NCBI GenBank assembly: GCA_030446745.1 | Contig: JAUJMS010000001.1 | Location: 56,224 to 117,431 of the forward strand | Length of the DNA stretch: 61,208 nucleotides | Direction: 5' to 3' | DNA from: Egibacteraceae bacterium | GTDB taxonomy: Bacteria; Actinomycetota; Nitriliruptoria; Euzebyales; Egibacteraceae | Shown: positions 50,674-58,729 of the stretch, one piece after another | How positions within the stretch are numbered: position 1 is the first letter of the stretch | How the letters are laid out: every line of letters starts with the position of its first letter | The notes under the pieces: model-generated | Database searches by the model: none | What the model saw: the letters and a program-made list of their open reading frames with translations, nothing else | What the model was told of the DNA's origin: nothing | Made by a program: the position numbers and the translations under genes

Positions 50674-52183
50674 GCCTCAGACGGCGGCGCCCGCCGCCGC
50701 GTCGCAGCCGTCCGGTCCGCTCGTCGTCGGCGTCGACGTCGGCACGACCAGCGCGAAGGCGACGGCCTACGACGCCGCGGGGCGCAGCTGGGCGGCATCC
50801 GCGCGGGCCTATCCCCTGGCGACTCCGGCGCCTGGCCGCGCGGAGCAGGACGCCGACGAGGTCTGCGACGCCGCCTGCGCCGCCCTCGCCGCGGTCACCG
50901 ACGACGTCGCGCGCGCCGGCGGGCGCGTCGCCGGGGTGGCGCTGTCCGCCGCGATGCACAGCCTGCTCGCCGTCGACTCCGCCGGCCGGGCGCTCACGCC
51001 GGTCCTGACCTACGCCGACACCCGCGCCGCAGCCCAAGCGACCACCCTGCGCGCGGCGCCCGCGGCGGCCGGACTGCAGCAGCGGACCGGCACACCGATC
51101 GCGGCGATGTCGCCGCTGTGCAAGCTGCGCTGGTTCGCCGCCCAGGAGCCGGACGTGTGCGCCCGCGCGGCGCGGTGGATCTCGCTGAAGGAGCACCTGG
51201 TCACCCGGCTGACCGGCGCGACCGTCGTGGACCAGTCGATGGCGTCGGCCACCGGGTTGTTCGACGTCCACCGCCGCGACTGGGACGCCGAGGCGCTGGA
51301 CCTGGCCGACGTGACGGTGGAGCGGCTGTCGACACCCGTGCCGGTCACGACGGTGCTGCCCGCCCGCGACCTCGGCGTCCCGGTCGTCGTCGGCGCCGGC
51401 GACGGCTGCCTCGCGAGTGTCGGGGTCGGGGCGCTGACGCCCGACGTCGCCGCGCTGTCGATCGGGACGTCCGGCGCGCTGCGGATCGTCACGGACCGGC
51501 CCGACACCGACGCCACCGGCCGGCTGTTCTGCTACGTGCTCGACGACCGGCGCTGGGTCGTCGGCGGCTCGATCAGCAACGGCGGTCTGGTCCTGCGCTG
51601 GCTGCGCGACGGCTGGCTCGCCGACGAGGGGCAGGCGCTGGGCTACGAGGAACTCAACGCGCTCGCCGCGGCCGCGCCCCCGGGTGCCGACGGTCTGCTG
51701 TGCTTGCCGTACCTCACCGGCGAGCGCGCCCCGCAGTGGGACGCCGGCATCCGCGGGATGCTCCTCGGCGTCGACTTGCGCCACGGCCGCGCGCACCTCG
51801 TGCGCGCCGCGTTGGAGGGCGTCGCGCTCCAGCTGCGCTGGGTGGCCACCGCGATCGCCGACGCCGGCGCCGCCCCGAGCGCGGTCCGCGCGACCGGCGG
51901 CTTCACGCGCTCACCGCTGTGGCTGCAGATCGTCGCGGACGTCCTGGACCGGCCGCTGTCGGTGCCCACCGGCACGGGCGGCAGCACGCTCGGCGCGGCG
52001 CTGCTCGGCCACGTCGCGCTCGGGCTGCTCGACGACGTGACCGACGTCGCGATCCCGCCCGGCGCGGTGGTCCGGCCGCGCTCCGAGGCAGTCGCCGTCT
52101 ACGACGGGGTGTTCGCGCGCTTCACCGCCGCGTACGGGGCGATGCGGGGCGCCGCCACCGGCCCCCCGACCGGCGACCGTTGA
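50666..52183 (+). CDS. FGGY family carbohydrate kinase, probable gluconokinase
   Basis: A 505-residue FGGY kinase. The phosphate-1 loop is VVGVDVGTTSAKATAYD. The segment MHSLLAVDSAGRALTPVLTYADTRA, then RTGTPIAAMSPLCKLRWF, WISLKEHLVTRLTG and DQSMASATGLFDVHRRDWD, matches the GntK-like gluconokinase group rather than glycerol or xylulose kinases. The second half has SIGTSGALR, LPYLTGERAPQWD and ATGGFTRSPLWLQI. It would phosphorylate gluconate to 6-phosphogluconate with ATP. The GTG start lies in the MFS gene, making a transport-and-phosphorylation pair. Confidence 0.85.
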   Translation: MGRPQTAAPAAASQPSGPLVVGVDVGTTSAKATAYDAAGRSWAASARAYPLATPAPGRAEQDADEVCDAACAALAAVTDDVARAGGRVAGVALSAAMHSLLAVDSAGRALTPVLTYADTRAAAQATTLRAAPAAAGLQQRTGTPIAAMSPLCKLRWFAAQEPDVCARAARWISLKEHLVTRLTGATVVDQSMASATGLFDVHRRDWDAEALDLADVTVERLSTPVPVTTVLPARDLGVPVVVGAGDGCLASVGVGALTPDVAALSIGTSGALRIVTDRPDTDATGRLFCYVLDDRRWVVGGSISNGGLVLRWLRDGWLADEGQALGYEELNALAAAAPPGADGLLCLPYLTGERAPQWDAGIRGMLLGVDLRHGRAHLVRAALEGVALQLRWVATAIADAGAAPSAVRATGGFTRSPLWLQIVADVLDRPLSVPTGTGGSTLGAALLGHVALGLLDDVTDVAIPPGAVVRPRSEAVAVYDGVFARFTAAYGAMRGAATGPPTGDR

Positions 52184-52207
52184 GGGGTGGCCGCGGCGAC
52201 GTCGACC

Positions 52208-52714
52208 TCAGCCGCGCTCCCGACCGGTCAGCAGCCGGTAGGCGAGCCCGGTGACCGCCCCGAAGACGAGGTGAGCCGACAGGTCCTTGGTGAGCGCATC
52301 GCGGTCGTACTCCCAGATCGGCTGGTACACCCCGATGGCACCGAGCGTCGCGTAGCTGTTGGCGAACGCCGCCGCGCCGGTCAGCAGACCCCCACGCACG
52401 GCTGGCCGCCGGTGGTTCAGCACGCCATGGACCACCCCGTAGCCGAGGCCCGTCAGCCAGTGCACGACGTTGGTCGCCACCCCCGCCGTGCTGTCGGGCA
52501 GGTCGAGCCCGACCGCGCCGGCGACCTTGGCCGCGACCTGCCCCGGCGCCGCCGCGTCGTCGAACGACTCGGTGGACGTGGCGAACTCCCAGTCGAAGAA
52601 CCCGTCGTCGCCGCCGCCGGCGCGGTAGCGGGCGTACCACACGAGGTCCATCGCGACCATGCCGGCCGTGCCCGCGAGCGCCCCCGCCGCCATCCGCTTC
52701 ATCGCGGCTGCCAT
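52208..52714 (-). CDS. Hypothetical membrane protein
   Basis: A 168-residue protein. The N-terminal helix is AAGALAGTAGMVAMDLVWYARY, a middle acidic loop is GGGDDGFFDWEFATSTESFDD, and three more hydrophobic stretches follow (TNVVHWLTGLGYGVVHGVLN; GGLLTGAAAFANSYATLGAIG; HLVFGAVTGLAYRLLTG). The pattern is that of small actinobacterial inner-membrane proteins with an acidic periplasmic loop; the precise family is not certain. The ATG at 52714 has a strong GGAGGGA site. It is convergent with the kinase gene (24-bp gap). Confidence 0.65.
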   Translation of the reverse strand: MAAAMKRMAAGALAGTAGMVAMDLVWYARYRAGGGDDGFFDWEFATSTESFDDAAAPGQVAAKVAGAVGLDLPDSTAGVATNVVHWLTGLGYGVVHGVLNHRRPAVRGGLLTGAAAFANSYATLGAIGVYQPIWEYDRDALTKDLSAHLVFGAVTGLAYRLLTGRERG

Positions 52715-53079
52715 GGGTCCCTCCTCACCTGTGTGCCTGCGACCCCGTCGATACCCCGGTCGAAGGCGTCTCCACGCGGTGAACGGATCATCGCGTCCGC
52801 GCCGCCGGCGCCCAGAACCGCTGACACTGCCCACGTCCGGTGCTGGTATGCCGCCACGGCCGTCACGGCCGTCACGGCCGTCACGCATGCGACGCCGGCT
52901 AGAGCACGCCGGCGCAGGGACGTCTTCGACGGCGCCCACAGCGTGTCCCGGCTGCGGTCGGCCCCGACGCCGGGGCGCGGCCGGGGCGCCCGGGCTCGAG
53001 ACCTCTCGGCGCGGCGCCCCACGTGCGGGATGCGGACGCAGGCTGACGCCTCCGGCCCGCACGGTCCGGAGGCGTCGGG
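52715..53079. other. 365-bp region with no gene recognised
   Basis: No convincing coding sequence is seen. The open frames here are Arg/Pro-rich shadows. It holds a tandem repeat at 52861-52885 and separates the membrane protein from the HNH nuclease remnant, so it may mark the edge of an inserted patch. Confidence 0.5.
52861..52885. repeat. Short tandem repeat of CGTCACGGC
   Basis: Two exact 9-bp copies (52861-52878) plus a partial third (52879-52885), with a degenerate copy just before. It is non-coding. The repeat unit is a multiple of three, as expected if it derives from coding DNA, but no frame here looks real. Confidence 0.5.
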
Positions 53080-54291
53080 TCATGGGGTATGTCGCTGGGG
53101 CGCCGCGCCCGTTTCTGGCCGGCATGCCCGTGGCGGTCGAGCGGTGTAGCGCCCGTCGGCGTCGCGGGTGACGGTCCAGAAGTCGTGGTGAACGTTGGCG
53201 TGGCACGACCAGCACAGCAGGGTGAGGTTGTCGACGTCGGTGGGCCCGTCGGCGCTCCACCAGCGGACGTGGTGGATCTGGCAGCGGACCGCGGGGGCGT
53301 TGCAGCCGACACAGCGCCGGTCGCGCACGATCACCGCGACCCGCTGCCGGGTCGTCGGGTTGCGCCGGGTGCGCCCGACCCGCAAAACGTCGCCGTCGGC
53401 GGCGGTCACGACGGTGGTGACCTCGGCGTCGCAGCAGACTTGGCGGGCGGTGGCGGTGCACACCGCCCCGTACCCGTCGACCTCCGCCGGGGCGGCGCCG
53501 GGGACGCCGTGCAGCGCGTCGACGGTGGTGATCACCAGCACCTGCGCGCGGGTGGCGGCCATCGCCCGCGCCACCCGCCGCGCCTGCGCCCGGTCCATCT
53601 CCCCGCCGCCGTCCCCGTCCGCGCCGGCACCCGCGTGCCCGCCGTCGTGGCGGTCCCCGTGGCTGGCGTCGTCGTGGCTGTGGGCAGCGTCGGCGGGTTC
53701 GGCGGTGCGGATCGCGGGGTTGCCCGCCGCCAGGTTCGTGACGGTGGCCAACGCGTCGGCCATCCGCTGCGGGTGGGTGCGCTGGTCGTCAGGCCCGTCG
53801 CGGCGGGCGAGGCGGCCCAGCAGGCCGTGCAGCGTCGCGCCGGCGACCGGTTCCAGCTGGCCGGCGGCGGTCCACGCCCCGTCCGCGTTGGGGGTCAACG
53901 AGAAGCGGCGCAGCCGTTTGGCGCGCAGCTCGCGGTCGGCGAGCACGTCGTCGTTGACCGTGTGCGCGAACCCGTCGAGCCGGCGACCCAACTCGCGCCG
54001 GTCCACCCGCCGCCCGCCGCCCGCGACCACCCCACCGTCGCCCGCCGAACCCGACCTGCCGCCGGCACCGTCGGCTGCGTCAGCGACGAGCCGGTCGAGC
54101 CGGTCCACCGTGTCGCCGGCCACCGGCTCGCCCGCGTCGGCCAGCTGGCCCAACGTGCGCGCGCGGCCGCGGCGTGGCCCAACCCGATGTCGCCCCGCGC
54201 CAACGCCGCGCGCGTCTCGGGCAGCCGCTGCAACGCGGCCGCCGCCGCCACCTGCGACGCCGCCTCCCCGCGGGTCAACCCCAACCGACAC
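53080..54291 (-). pseudogene. HNH endonuclease (DUF222/13E12 family), C-terminal part after a frameshift
   Basis: From about 54170 downward this frame carries the rest of a DUF222-HNH protein: RARTLGQLADAGEPVAGDTVDRLDRLVADA, RRELGRRLDGFAHTVNDD, RAKRLRRFSLTPNADGAW, a low-complexity His/Asp/Gly linker and the nuclease. CVGCNAPAVRCQIHHVRWWSADGPTDVDN and LTLLCWSCHANVHHDFW contain the two CxxC-type pairs and the catalytic His. HNH enzymes nick DNA with one metal ion. The first 40 residues (RGGGVAGGGGGRV) are out-of-frame shadow, so the 54291 start is not the natural one. The intact protein continues from the frame beginning at 54692. Confidence 0.8.
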
Positions 54292-54692
54292 AACAGATCC
54301 GCCGGCGACCGGTCACCCGTCGCGCGGCTCGACCCGCGCGCGGCCATCTCCGCGACCCGGCGCAGCTTCTCCCCGGCGACCGTCGCCTCCAGCCGCTGCA
54401 ACCGCTCCACCGACACCGCTAACGCCGCGTCGTCCACGTCGCCGGCCAACGGGTTCGCCGCCACGCGGCCCAACGCCTCGCCAGCCACCGTCAACGCCGC
54501 CGCGTCGCCGACCTTGGCGAGCAGCGCGTCGGCGACGCCTAGCCGCCCCTCGTCATCCAGCCGCGCGACCCCGTCGGCGATGACGGTGCGCACACCGGCG
54601 TCGTCCAGGCCGGCCAGCGCGTGGCGGACGGCATCGACCGCGTCGGCGGCGCCGCCGCCGCCGCCCCGCTCACCCGTCGCACTCGAACGCAT
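53895..54692 (-). pseudogene. HNH endonuclease (DUF222/13E12 family), N-terminal part before a frameshift
   Basis: This frame encodes the DUF222 N-terminus: DAVRHALAGLDDAGVRTVIADG, ATVAGEKLRRVAEMAARGSS, DLLCRLGLTRGEAASQVAAAAALQRLPETRAALARGDIGLGHAAA. At about 54163-54172 the sequence runs through alternating GC (GCCGCGCGCGCACG) and the frame turns to nonsense (WASWPTRASRW), while the true continuation is in the other frame. Two extra or one missing base in the GC run explains it. The ATG at 54692 is supported by a TATCAT box 6 nt upstream. DUF222-HNH genes are often multicopy, and decay of one copy is unremarkable. Confidence 0.78.
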
Positions 54693-54698
54693 GTACGG

Positions 54699-54704
54699 AT
54701 GATA
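54699..54704 (-). promoter_or_regulatory. -10 box of a leaderless promoter for the DUF222-HNH gene
   Basis: TATCAT on the minus strand is a good TANNNT match, with CCGTAC between it and the ATG at 54692. It argues against the longer frame that could start at 54839. Confidence 0.5.
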
Positions 54705-54835
54705 CCCGACCGGTGCGACAGAAACCCGCCGTTCCACAGCTTGCGCACCAAGTTTTTCGGGTCGGCGGAAAGCGTTACTGCGCAACCGCTCCTTGGTGGC
54801 CGCAACAACGACGTCGTCACGCTCGCTGAGGATGC

Positions 54836-55126
54836 TCAAAGGTTGGCCGGTGCATCATGGTGACGGGCGCGCCGGTAGAGGCCACGATCAACGCGTTCCA
54901 AATCGGGGTAACGCACGGCGTGGTTCGGTGGCGCGTTGACGCACATGGCTGACACGATGTGCGTGCGGATCGTCGACTCCGCATGCTGGCTGCCCCGAGC
55001 GCGGGCCTCTGCGATCACTTCAGCGGGCGAGAACGTCTCGCGCCCATGGCGCCGTTCCAGCGCGGCGAATGCATCGAGGATTTCGCGTCTGCACGTCTTG
55101 TCGTATGAAGCCCACGGCATTGCCAT
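54836..55126 (-). CDS. Winged-helix protein, DUF7669-like
   Basis: A 96-residue protein. Its core, REILDAFAALERRHGRETFS, then PAEVIAEARARGSQHAESTI and RTHIVSAMC, ends with DLERVDRGLYRRAR. The order of helices followed by a short wing ending in an RG-LYR strand resembles DUF7669 and, more distantly, the HARE-type winged helix of restriction proteins. It is probably a DNA-binding module. The ATG at 55126 (MAMPWASYDKTCRRE) fits; the frame upstream of it shows no similarity. It lies 17 bp after the PD-(D/E)XK-like gene on the same strand, so the two are likely partners. By eye, base composition here is less GC-rich than in the flanking genes. Confidence 0.65.
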   Translation of the reverse strand: MAMPWASYDKTCRREILDAFAALERRHGRETFSPAEVIAEARARGSQHAESTIRTHIVSAMCVNAPPNHAVRYPDLERVDRGLYRRARHHDAPANL

Positions 55127-55143
55127 CCTCAACAGCTGACACG

Positions 55144-55713
55144 TCAACCGCCGTCTCGGCGGCCGGCAATCAACGCTGTCACCGTGTCGATCGCCGACGT
55201 CCACGATGAGCGCCGGAAGCGCCCCGCCGCACCGCCAAGGCTGCTGTAGTCCGTCCACCGCAACTGATATCGCCTGGTGAGAGCGAGCACCTCCGTCCGT
55301 TTTGATGTCGTTCCAGCACCTGCCCGTTCAGCCCATCCGACCGTGCCCGCGACGATGTTCCCTCCCGCACGGACGAGTTCTTCGAGCCGGCAAAGGTCCT
55401 TCACGACGTCGTACCTCCGGACGTCGTGCGCCGACTGCTTTCGCAGAATGAATCGCTCACCGCCGATGTCCGCCTCGAGCGTCGTCACGAGGTACTTCAG
55501 CTCGACCGCAAAACGCTTCGACCCCAACATCAAGATGAGGTCGAGAAAGACCGGCTTCCCGGATAGCGGCCGCGTCTCGAGCCGGATTTGTGCCTCAGGA
55601 TGGTCGAGTTGTAGCTGCCATGCGAGCGCATGCTGAAAGTTCGCCTCACTGTGGAACACCGGTCGCCTGCCGGCCAGGGCTCGCAGCGATGTCGCGATGC
55701 CGTCGGCACTCAT
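55144..55713 (-). CDS. PD-(D/E)XK nuclease-like protein, possibly internally deleted
   Basis: A predicted 189-residue protein. An N-terminal helix (FHSEANFQHALAWQLQLDHPE) is followed by strands carrying D58 (FLDLILML) and E71-x-K73 (FAVELKYL), the D-x12-E-x-K spacing of PD-(D/E)XK nucleases. Then comes SAHDVRRYDVVKDLCRLEELV. The later part (GWAERAGAGTTSKRTEVLAL, RYQLRWTDYS) resembles the end of a longer family, but the segment expected between them (a LTNDxxY-like strand) seems missing after GGNIVAG, so the gene may be shortened. The ATG at 55713 has a GGGGG site; 55728 or 55731 are alternatives. It is paired with the winged-helix gene downstream and may form a defence or restriction-like unit. 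Confidence 0.6.
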   Translation of the reverse strand: MSADGIATSLRALAGRRPVFHSEANFQHALAWQLQLDHPEAQIRLETRPLSGKPVFLDLILMLGSKRFAVELKYLVTTLEADIGGERFILRKQSAHDVRRYDVVKDLCRLEELVRAGGNIVAGTVGWAERAGAGTTSKRTEVLALTRRYQLRWTDYSSLGGAAGRFRRSSWTSAIDTVTALIAGRRDGG

Positions 55714-55743
55714 GGCAACGACCCCCATCAACGGATGCGGTGC

Positions 55744-56763
55744 CTACCGGCCGCCCCCGATGCGCACGACCGTGCGTCCCCGCATCCGGCCCGCCAGGAC
55801 GGTGCGCAGCGCGGAGCGCAGGTCGTCGCCGAGCCCGTCGATCTCGACGGCGATCGACTCGTCGAGGCCGCGCGGGCGCAGGTCACCGGCGAGACGACGC
55901 CAGACCTCCAGGCGGACGTCGCGCGGGCACGCGACCGAGTCGACGCCGAGCAGCGCCACACCGCGCAGGATGAACGGGAACACGGTCGTCGCCAACGCCG
56001 ACCCGCCGGTCAGGCCGCTTGCCGCGACCGCCGCATCCCGCCGCAGCGTCCGCAGGATGCCGGCGAGCGTGTCCCCGCCCACACAGTCGACCGCGCCGGC
56101 CCAGCGTTCCGAGCCCAGCGGGCGGCTGGCGTCGCCGACGACCTCGTCGCGGCCGACGACCGCCGCGGCGCCGAGGTCGCGCAGCCACGCGACGGCGTCC
56201 GCTTTGCCGGTGCTCGCGACCACCTCGTAGCCGCGCTCGGCGAGCATGCCGACCGCGGTGCTGCCCACGCCGCCGGTGGCGCCGGTCACCAGCACCGGCC
56301 CGTCGACGGGTGCCAGGCCGCGCTGCTCGAGCTGGACCACGCTCAGCCCGGCGGTGAATCCGGCGGTGCCGAGCGCCATCGCCTGGCGCGCCGTCAGCGC
56401 GGCCGGTAGCGGCACGACCCACGCGGCCGGGACGCGGGCGTACTCGGCGTAGCCACCGTGGTGCGCCACGCCGAGGTCGTGCCCGTGGACGATGACCGCG
56501 TCGCCCGGCGCGATCCCGTCGGCCTCGCTCGCCACGACCTCGCCGGCGAGGTCGACGCCCGGCACGAGCGGGCTGATCTTCGCGACCTTCCCGCCGGCGG
56601 TCGTCGCGAGGCCGTCCTTGTAGTTCACCGATGACCAGCCGACGCGCACCGTCACCTCGCCCGGCGGCAGGTCGTCCGGTGCCAGGTCGCGCACCTCGAC
56701 CGCGACGTCGCCCTCGCGGCGCTCGGCGACGAGTGCCGCGAAGCGCGGCGGCACGGCCGTCAC
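55744..56763 (-). CDS. Acryloyl-CoA reductase-like zinc-free MDR oxidoreductase (AcuI/YhdH family)
   Basis: A 339-residue medium-chain reductase without the structural zinc cysteines. SSVNYKDGLATTAGGKVAK, PGVDLAGEVV, HHGGYAEYARVPA, GTAGFTAGLSV, the NADPH motif VTGATGGVGSTAVGMLA, and ASGLTGGSALATTVFPFILRGVALLGVDS are the sequence of the AcuI/YhdH group. These reduce acryloyl-CoA to propionyl-CoA or act on quinone-like enones with NADPH. The start is the GTG at 56763; the GTG at 56754 is an alternative. It is 50 bp downstream of the acyl-CoA synthetase on the same strand, so both may serve acyl-CoA metabolism. Confidence 0.85.
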   Translation of the reverse strand: MTAVPPRFAALVAERREGDVAVEVRDLAPDDLPPGEVTVRVGWSSVNYKDGLATTAGGKVAKISPLVPGVDLAGEVVASEADGIAPGDAVIVHGHDLGVAHHGGYAEYARVPAAWVVPLPAALTARQAMALGTAGFTAGLSVVQLEQRGLAPVDGPVLVTGATGGVGSTAVGMLAERGYEVVASTGKADAVAWLRDLGAAAVVGRDEVVGDASRPLGSERWAGAVDCVGGDTLAGILRTLRRDAAVAASGLTGGSALATTVFPFILRGVALLGVDSVACPRDVRLEVWRRLAGDLRPRGLDESIAVEIDGLGDDLRSALRTVLAGRMRGRTVVRIGGGR

Positions 56764-56813
56764 CGCGACGCCTGCGCGCTCATGGCGCGGGCACGTCGCC
56801 GCGACCGGCCGGG

Positions 56814-58631
56814 CTAGGCGTCGGCATACAGCGCTTCGATCTGTTCGGCGTAGCGTTCGTTGATCGGCTTGTGCCTGATCTTCAGCGTCGGCGTGATCGT
56901 CCCCTGCTCGACGGTGAAGTCCTCCGGCAGGATGCGGAACCGCTTGACCTGCTCGGCGTTGGAGAGCCCGGCGTTGACCTCGGCGACGTGGGCCTCGACG
57001 AGGCCGACGATGTCGGGGTGGGTCGTCAGCTCGGAGTAGTCCTGGTAGGCGATGGACTTCTGGGCGGCGAACGCCTTGACCGCCGCTTCGTCGAGCGTCA
57101 GCAGCGCAGCGACGTAGCGGCGACGGTCGCCGAGCACGACCGCCTGGGACACCCACGGCGAGAACTTCAGCTTCTGCTCGATGACCTGCGGCGCGATGTT
57201 CTTGCCGGCCGCGGTGATGATGATGTCCTTCTTGCGGTCGGTGATCGTCAAGAAGCCGTCCGCGTCGAGGACGCCGATGTCGCCGCTGTGCAGCCAGCCG
57301 TCGTCGTCGATGAGCTCGCGGGTCGCCTCCTCGTTGCGGTAGTAGCCCATGCACACGTTGCCGCCCCGGTAGAGAATCTCGCCGTCGTCTGCCAGGCGGA
57401 GCTCCCCGCCGGGGATCGCGTAGCCGACGGTGCCGAGCTTGAAGCGATCGATGCGGTTGATCGTCGTGGGCCCGTGGTCCTCGGTCTGCCCGTAGACCTC
57501 GACCAGGGGCACGCCGATCGCCTGGAAGAACTCCAGCAGCTCCATGGCGATCGGCGCGGCACCGGACACCAACGCGGCGAGCGCGTCGTAGCCGAGCGCC
57601 GCGCGCGCCATCCCGAACAGCTGCGCGTCGGCCTGCTGCCACGCCGCCTCGAGGTGGTCGGGCAGCTGCTGGCCCTGCTGGCGCAGCCGCACCCGCTGCT
57701 TGCCCAGCTCGATGGCCTGCTGCGCCTTCTCGCGCTGCTCGTCGGGCAGCGACGACAGCAGCGCCATGATCCCGTCGTACTGCTTTTCGAGCACGCGCGG
57801 CACGACGAACTGCACCGTCGGCCGGCACGCCTTGAGGTCGTCGCCGAGAGTTTCCAGCGACTCGGCGAACCAGACCTCGAAGCCCTGCTGCAGCTGGAGG
57901 TAGGCGCTCGAGGTCCGCTCGCCGACGTGGGACAGCGGCAGGAACGACAGCTTGCGGTCCTCGGTGCCCGCCGCGAGCACCGCGTCCAGCGAGGCGAGCG
58001 TCCACACGACGCTGTGGTGCGACAGCATCGTGCCCTTCGGTGGCCCGGTCGTGCCCGAGGTGTAGATGACCGCCGCCAGCCCGTCGGGGGTCGCGGCGCT
58101 GCGGCGCAGGTCGTACTCCCCCGGCTGCGCGCGCAGGTACTCGCGGCCGCGTTCGAGCACCGCCTCCCAGGCGAGGTAGAAGTCGCCGTCGCAGCCTTCG
58201 CCGGTGAACACGATGCACGCCCGCAGCCGCGGCAGGTCCTTGCGGATCTGCTCGATCTTCGCGCGCTGGGCCTCGTCCGCGACGAAGACGATCGCCGCCT
58301 CGGAGTGCTCGAGGATGTAGTGCACCTGCGGCGCCGAGCTCGTCGGATAGATCGGGCAGCTGATGACGCCGGCGTTGATCATCCCGAAGTCGGCTTCGTG
58401 CCACTCGCGGCGGTTGCCTGACATCAGAGCACCGAACTCGCCGGGTGCCAGACCCATCGACAGCAGCGCCCCGGTGACCGCTCGGACCGTGTCGCCGTAC
58501 TCGGCGAAGGTGACCGGCGTCCAGCCGTCCGCGCCCTTGACCCGGAACGCGACGCGGTCCGACCAGCGGTCGATCGCACGGGCGAACAGCGCGGGGATCG
58601 TCTCGGCGGCAGGGGTGATGGTCTCTGGCAC
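56814..58631 (-). CDS. Long-chain fatty-acid-CoA ligase (FadD15-like)
   Basis: A 605-residue AMP-forming ligase, close in length to FadD15. The P-loop is YTSGTTGPPKGTMLSH. The family-specific helical insertion (SSLPDEQREKAQQAIELGKQ) follows FVVPRVLEKQYDGI. The adenine-binding part is VEVYGQTEDHGPTT and the hinge DRKKDIIITAAGKNIAPQVIE. The C-terminal FTVEQGTITPTLKIRHKPINERY carries the adenylation lysine. It converts fatty acids to acyl-CoA using ATP. The GTG at 58631 has a GGGAGG site 5 nt upstream. Confidence 0.92.
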   Translation of the reverse strand: MPETITPAAETIPALFARAIDRWSDRVAFRVKGADGWTPVTFAEYGDTVRAVTGALLSMGLAPGEFGALMSGNRREWHEADFGMINAGVISCPIYPTSSAPQVHYILEHSEAAIVFVADEAQRAKIEQIRKDLPRLRACIVFTGEGCDGDFYLAWEAVLERGREYLRAQPGEYDLRRSAATPDGLAAVIYTSGTTGPPKGTMLSHHSVVWTLASLDAVLAAGTEDRKLSFLPLSHVGERTSSAYLQLQQGFEVWFAESLETLGDDLKACRPTVQFVVPRVLEKQYDGIMALLSSLPDEQREKAQQAIELGKQRVRLRQQGQQLPDHLEAAWQQADAQLFGMARAALGYDALAALVSGAAPIAMELLEFFQAIGVPLVEVYGQTEDHGPTTINRIDRFKLGTVGYAIPGGELRLADDGEILYRGGNVCMGYYRNEEATRELIDDDGWLHSGDIGVLDADGFLTITDRKKDIIITAAGKNIAPQVIEQKLKFSPWVSQAVVLGDRRRYVAALLTLDEAAVKAFAAQKSIAYQDYSELTTHPDIVGLVEAHVAEVNAGLSNAEQVKRFRILPEDFTVEQGTITPTLKIRHKPINERYAEQIEALYADA

Positions 58632-58729
58632 GGCGGCCTCCCGGTTTCGTGTCGACAGCGCTGCGGGGCGGGCAGTGATGGTAGCGATGCGGCGCGGCAC
58701 CGGGTTGGCCGGCGCACCAAGCCGCCGCG

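Noticed and set aside
52861..52885. Possible CRISPR or satellite array
   Set aside because: The 9-bp units are directly adjacent without spacers and only two to three copies exist.
54693..54839. Longer start (54839) for the HNH nuclease frame
   Set aside because: The added residues show no similarity, and a TATCAT box lies exactly 6 nt before the ATG at 54692.
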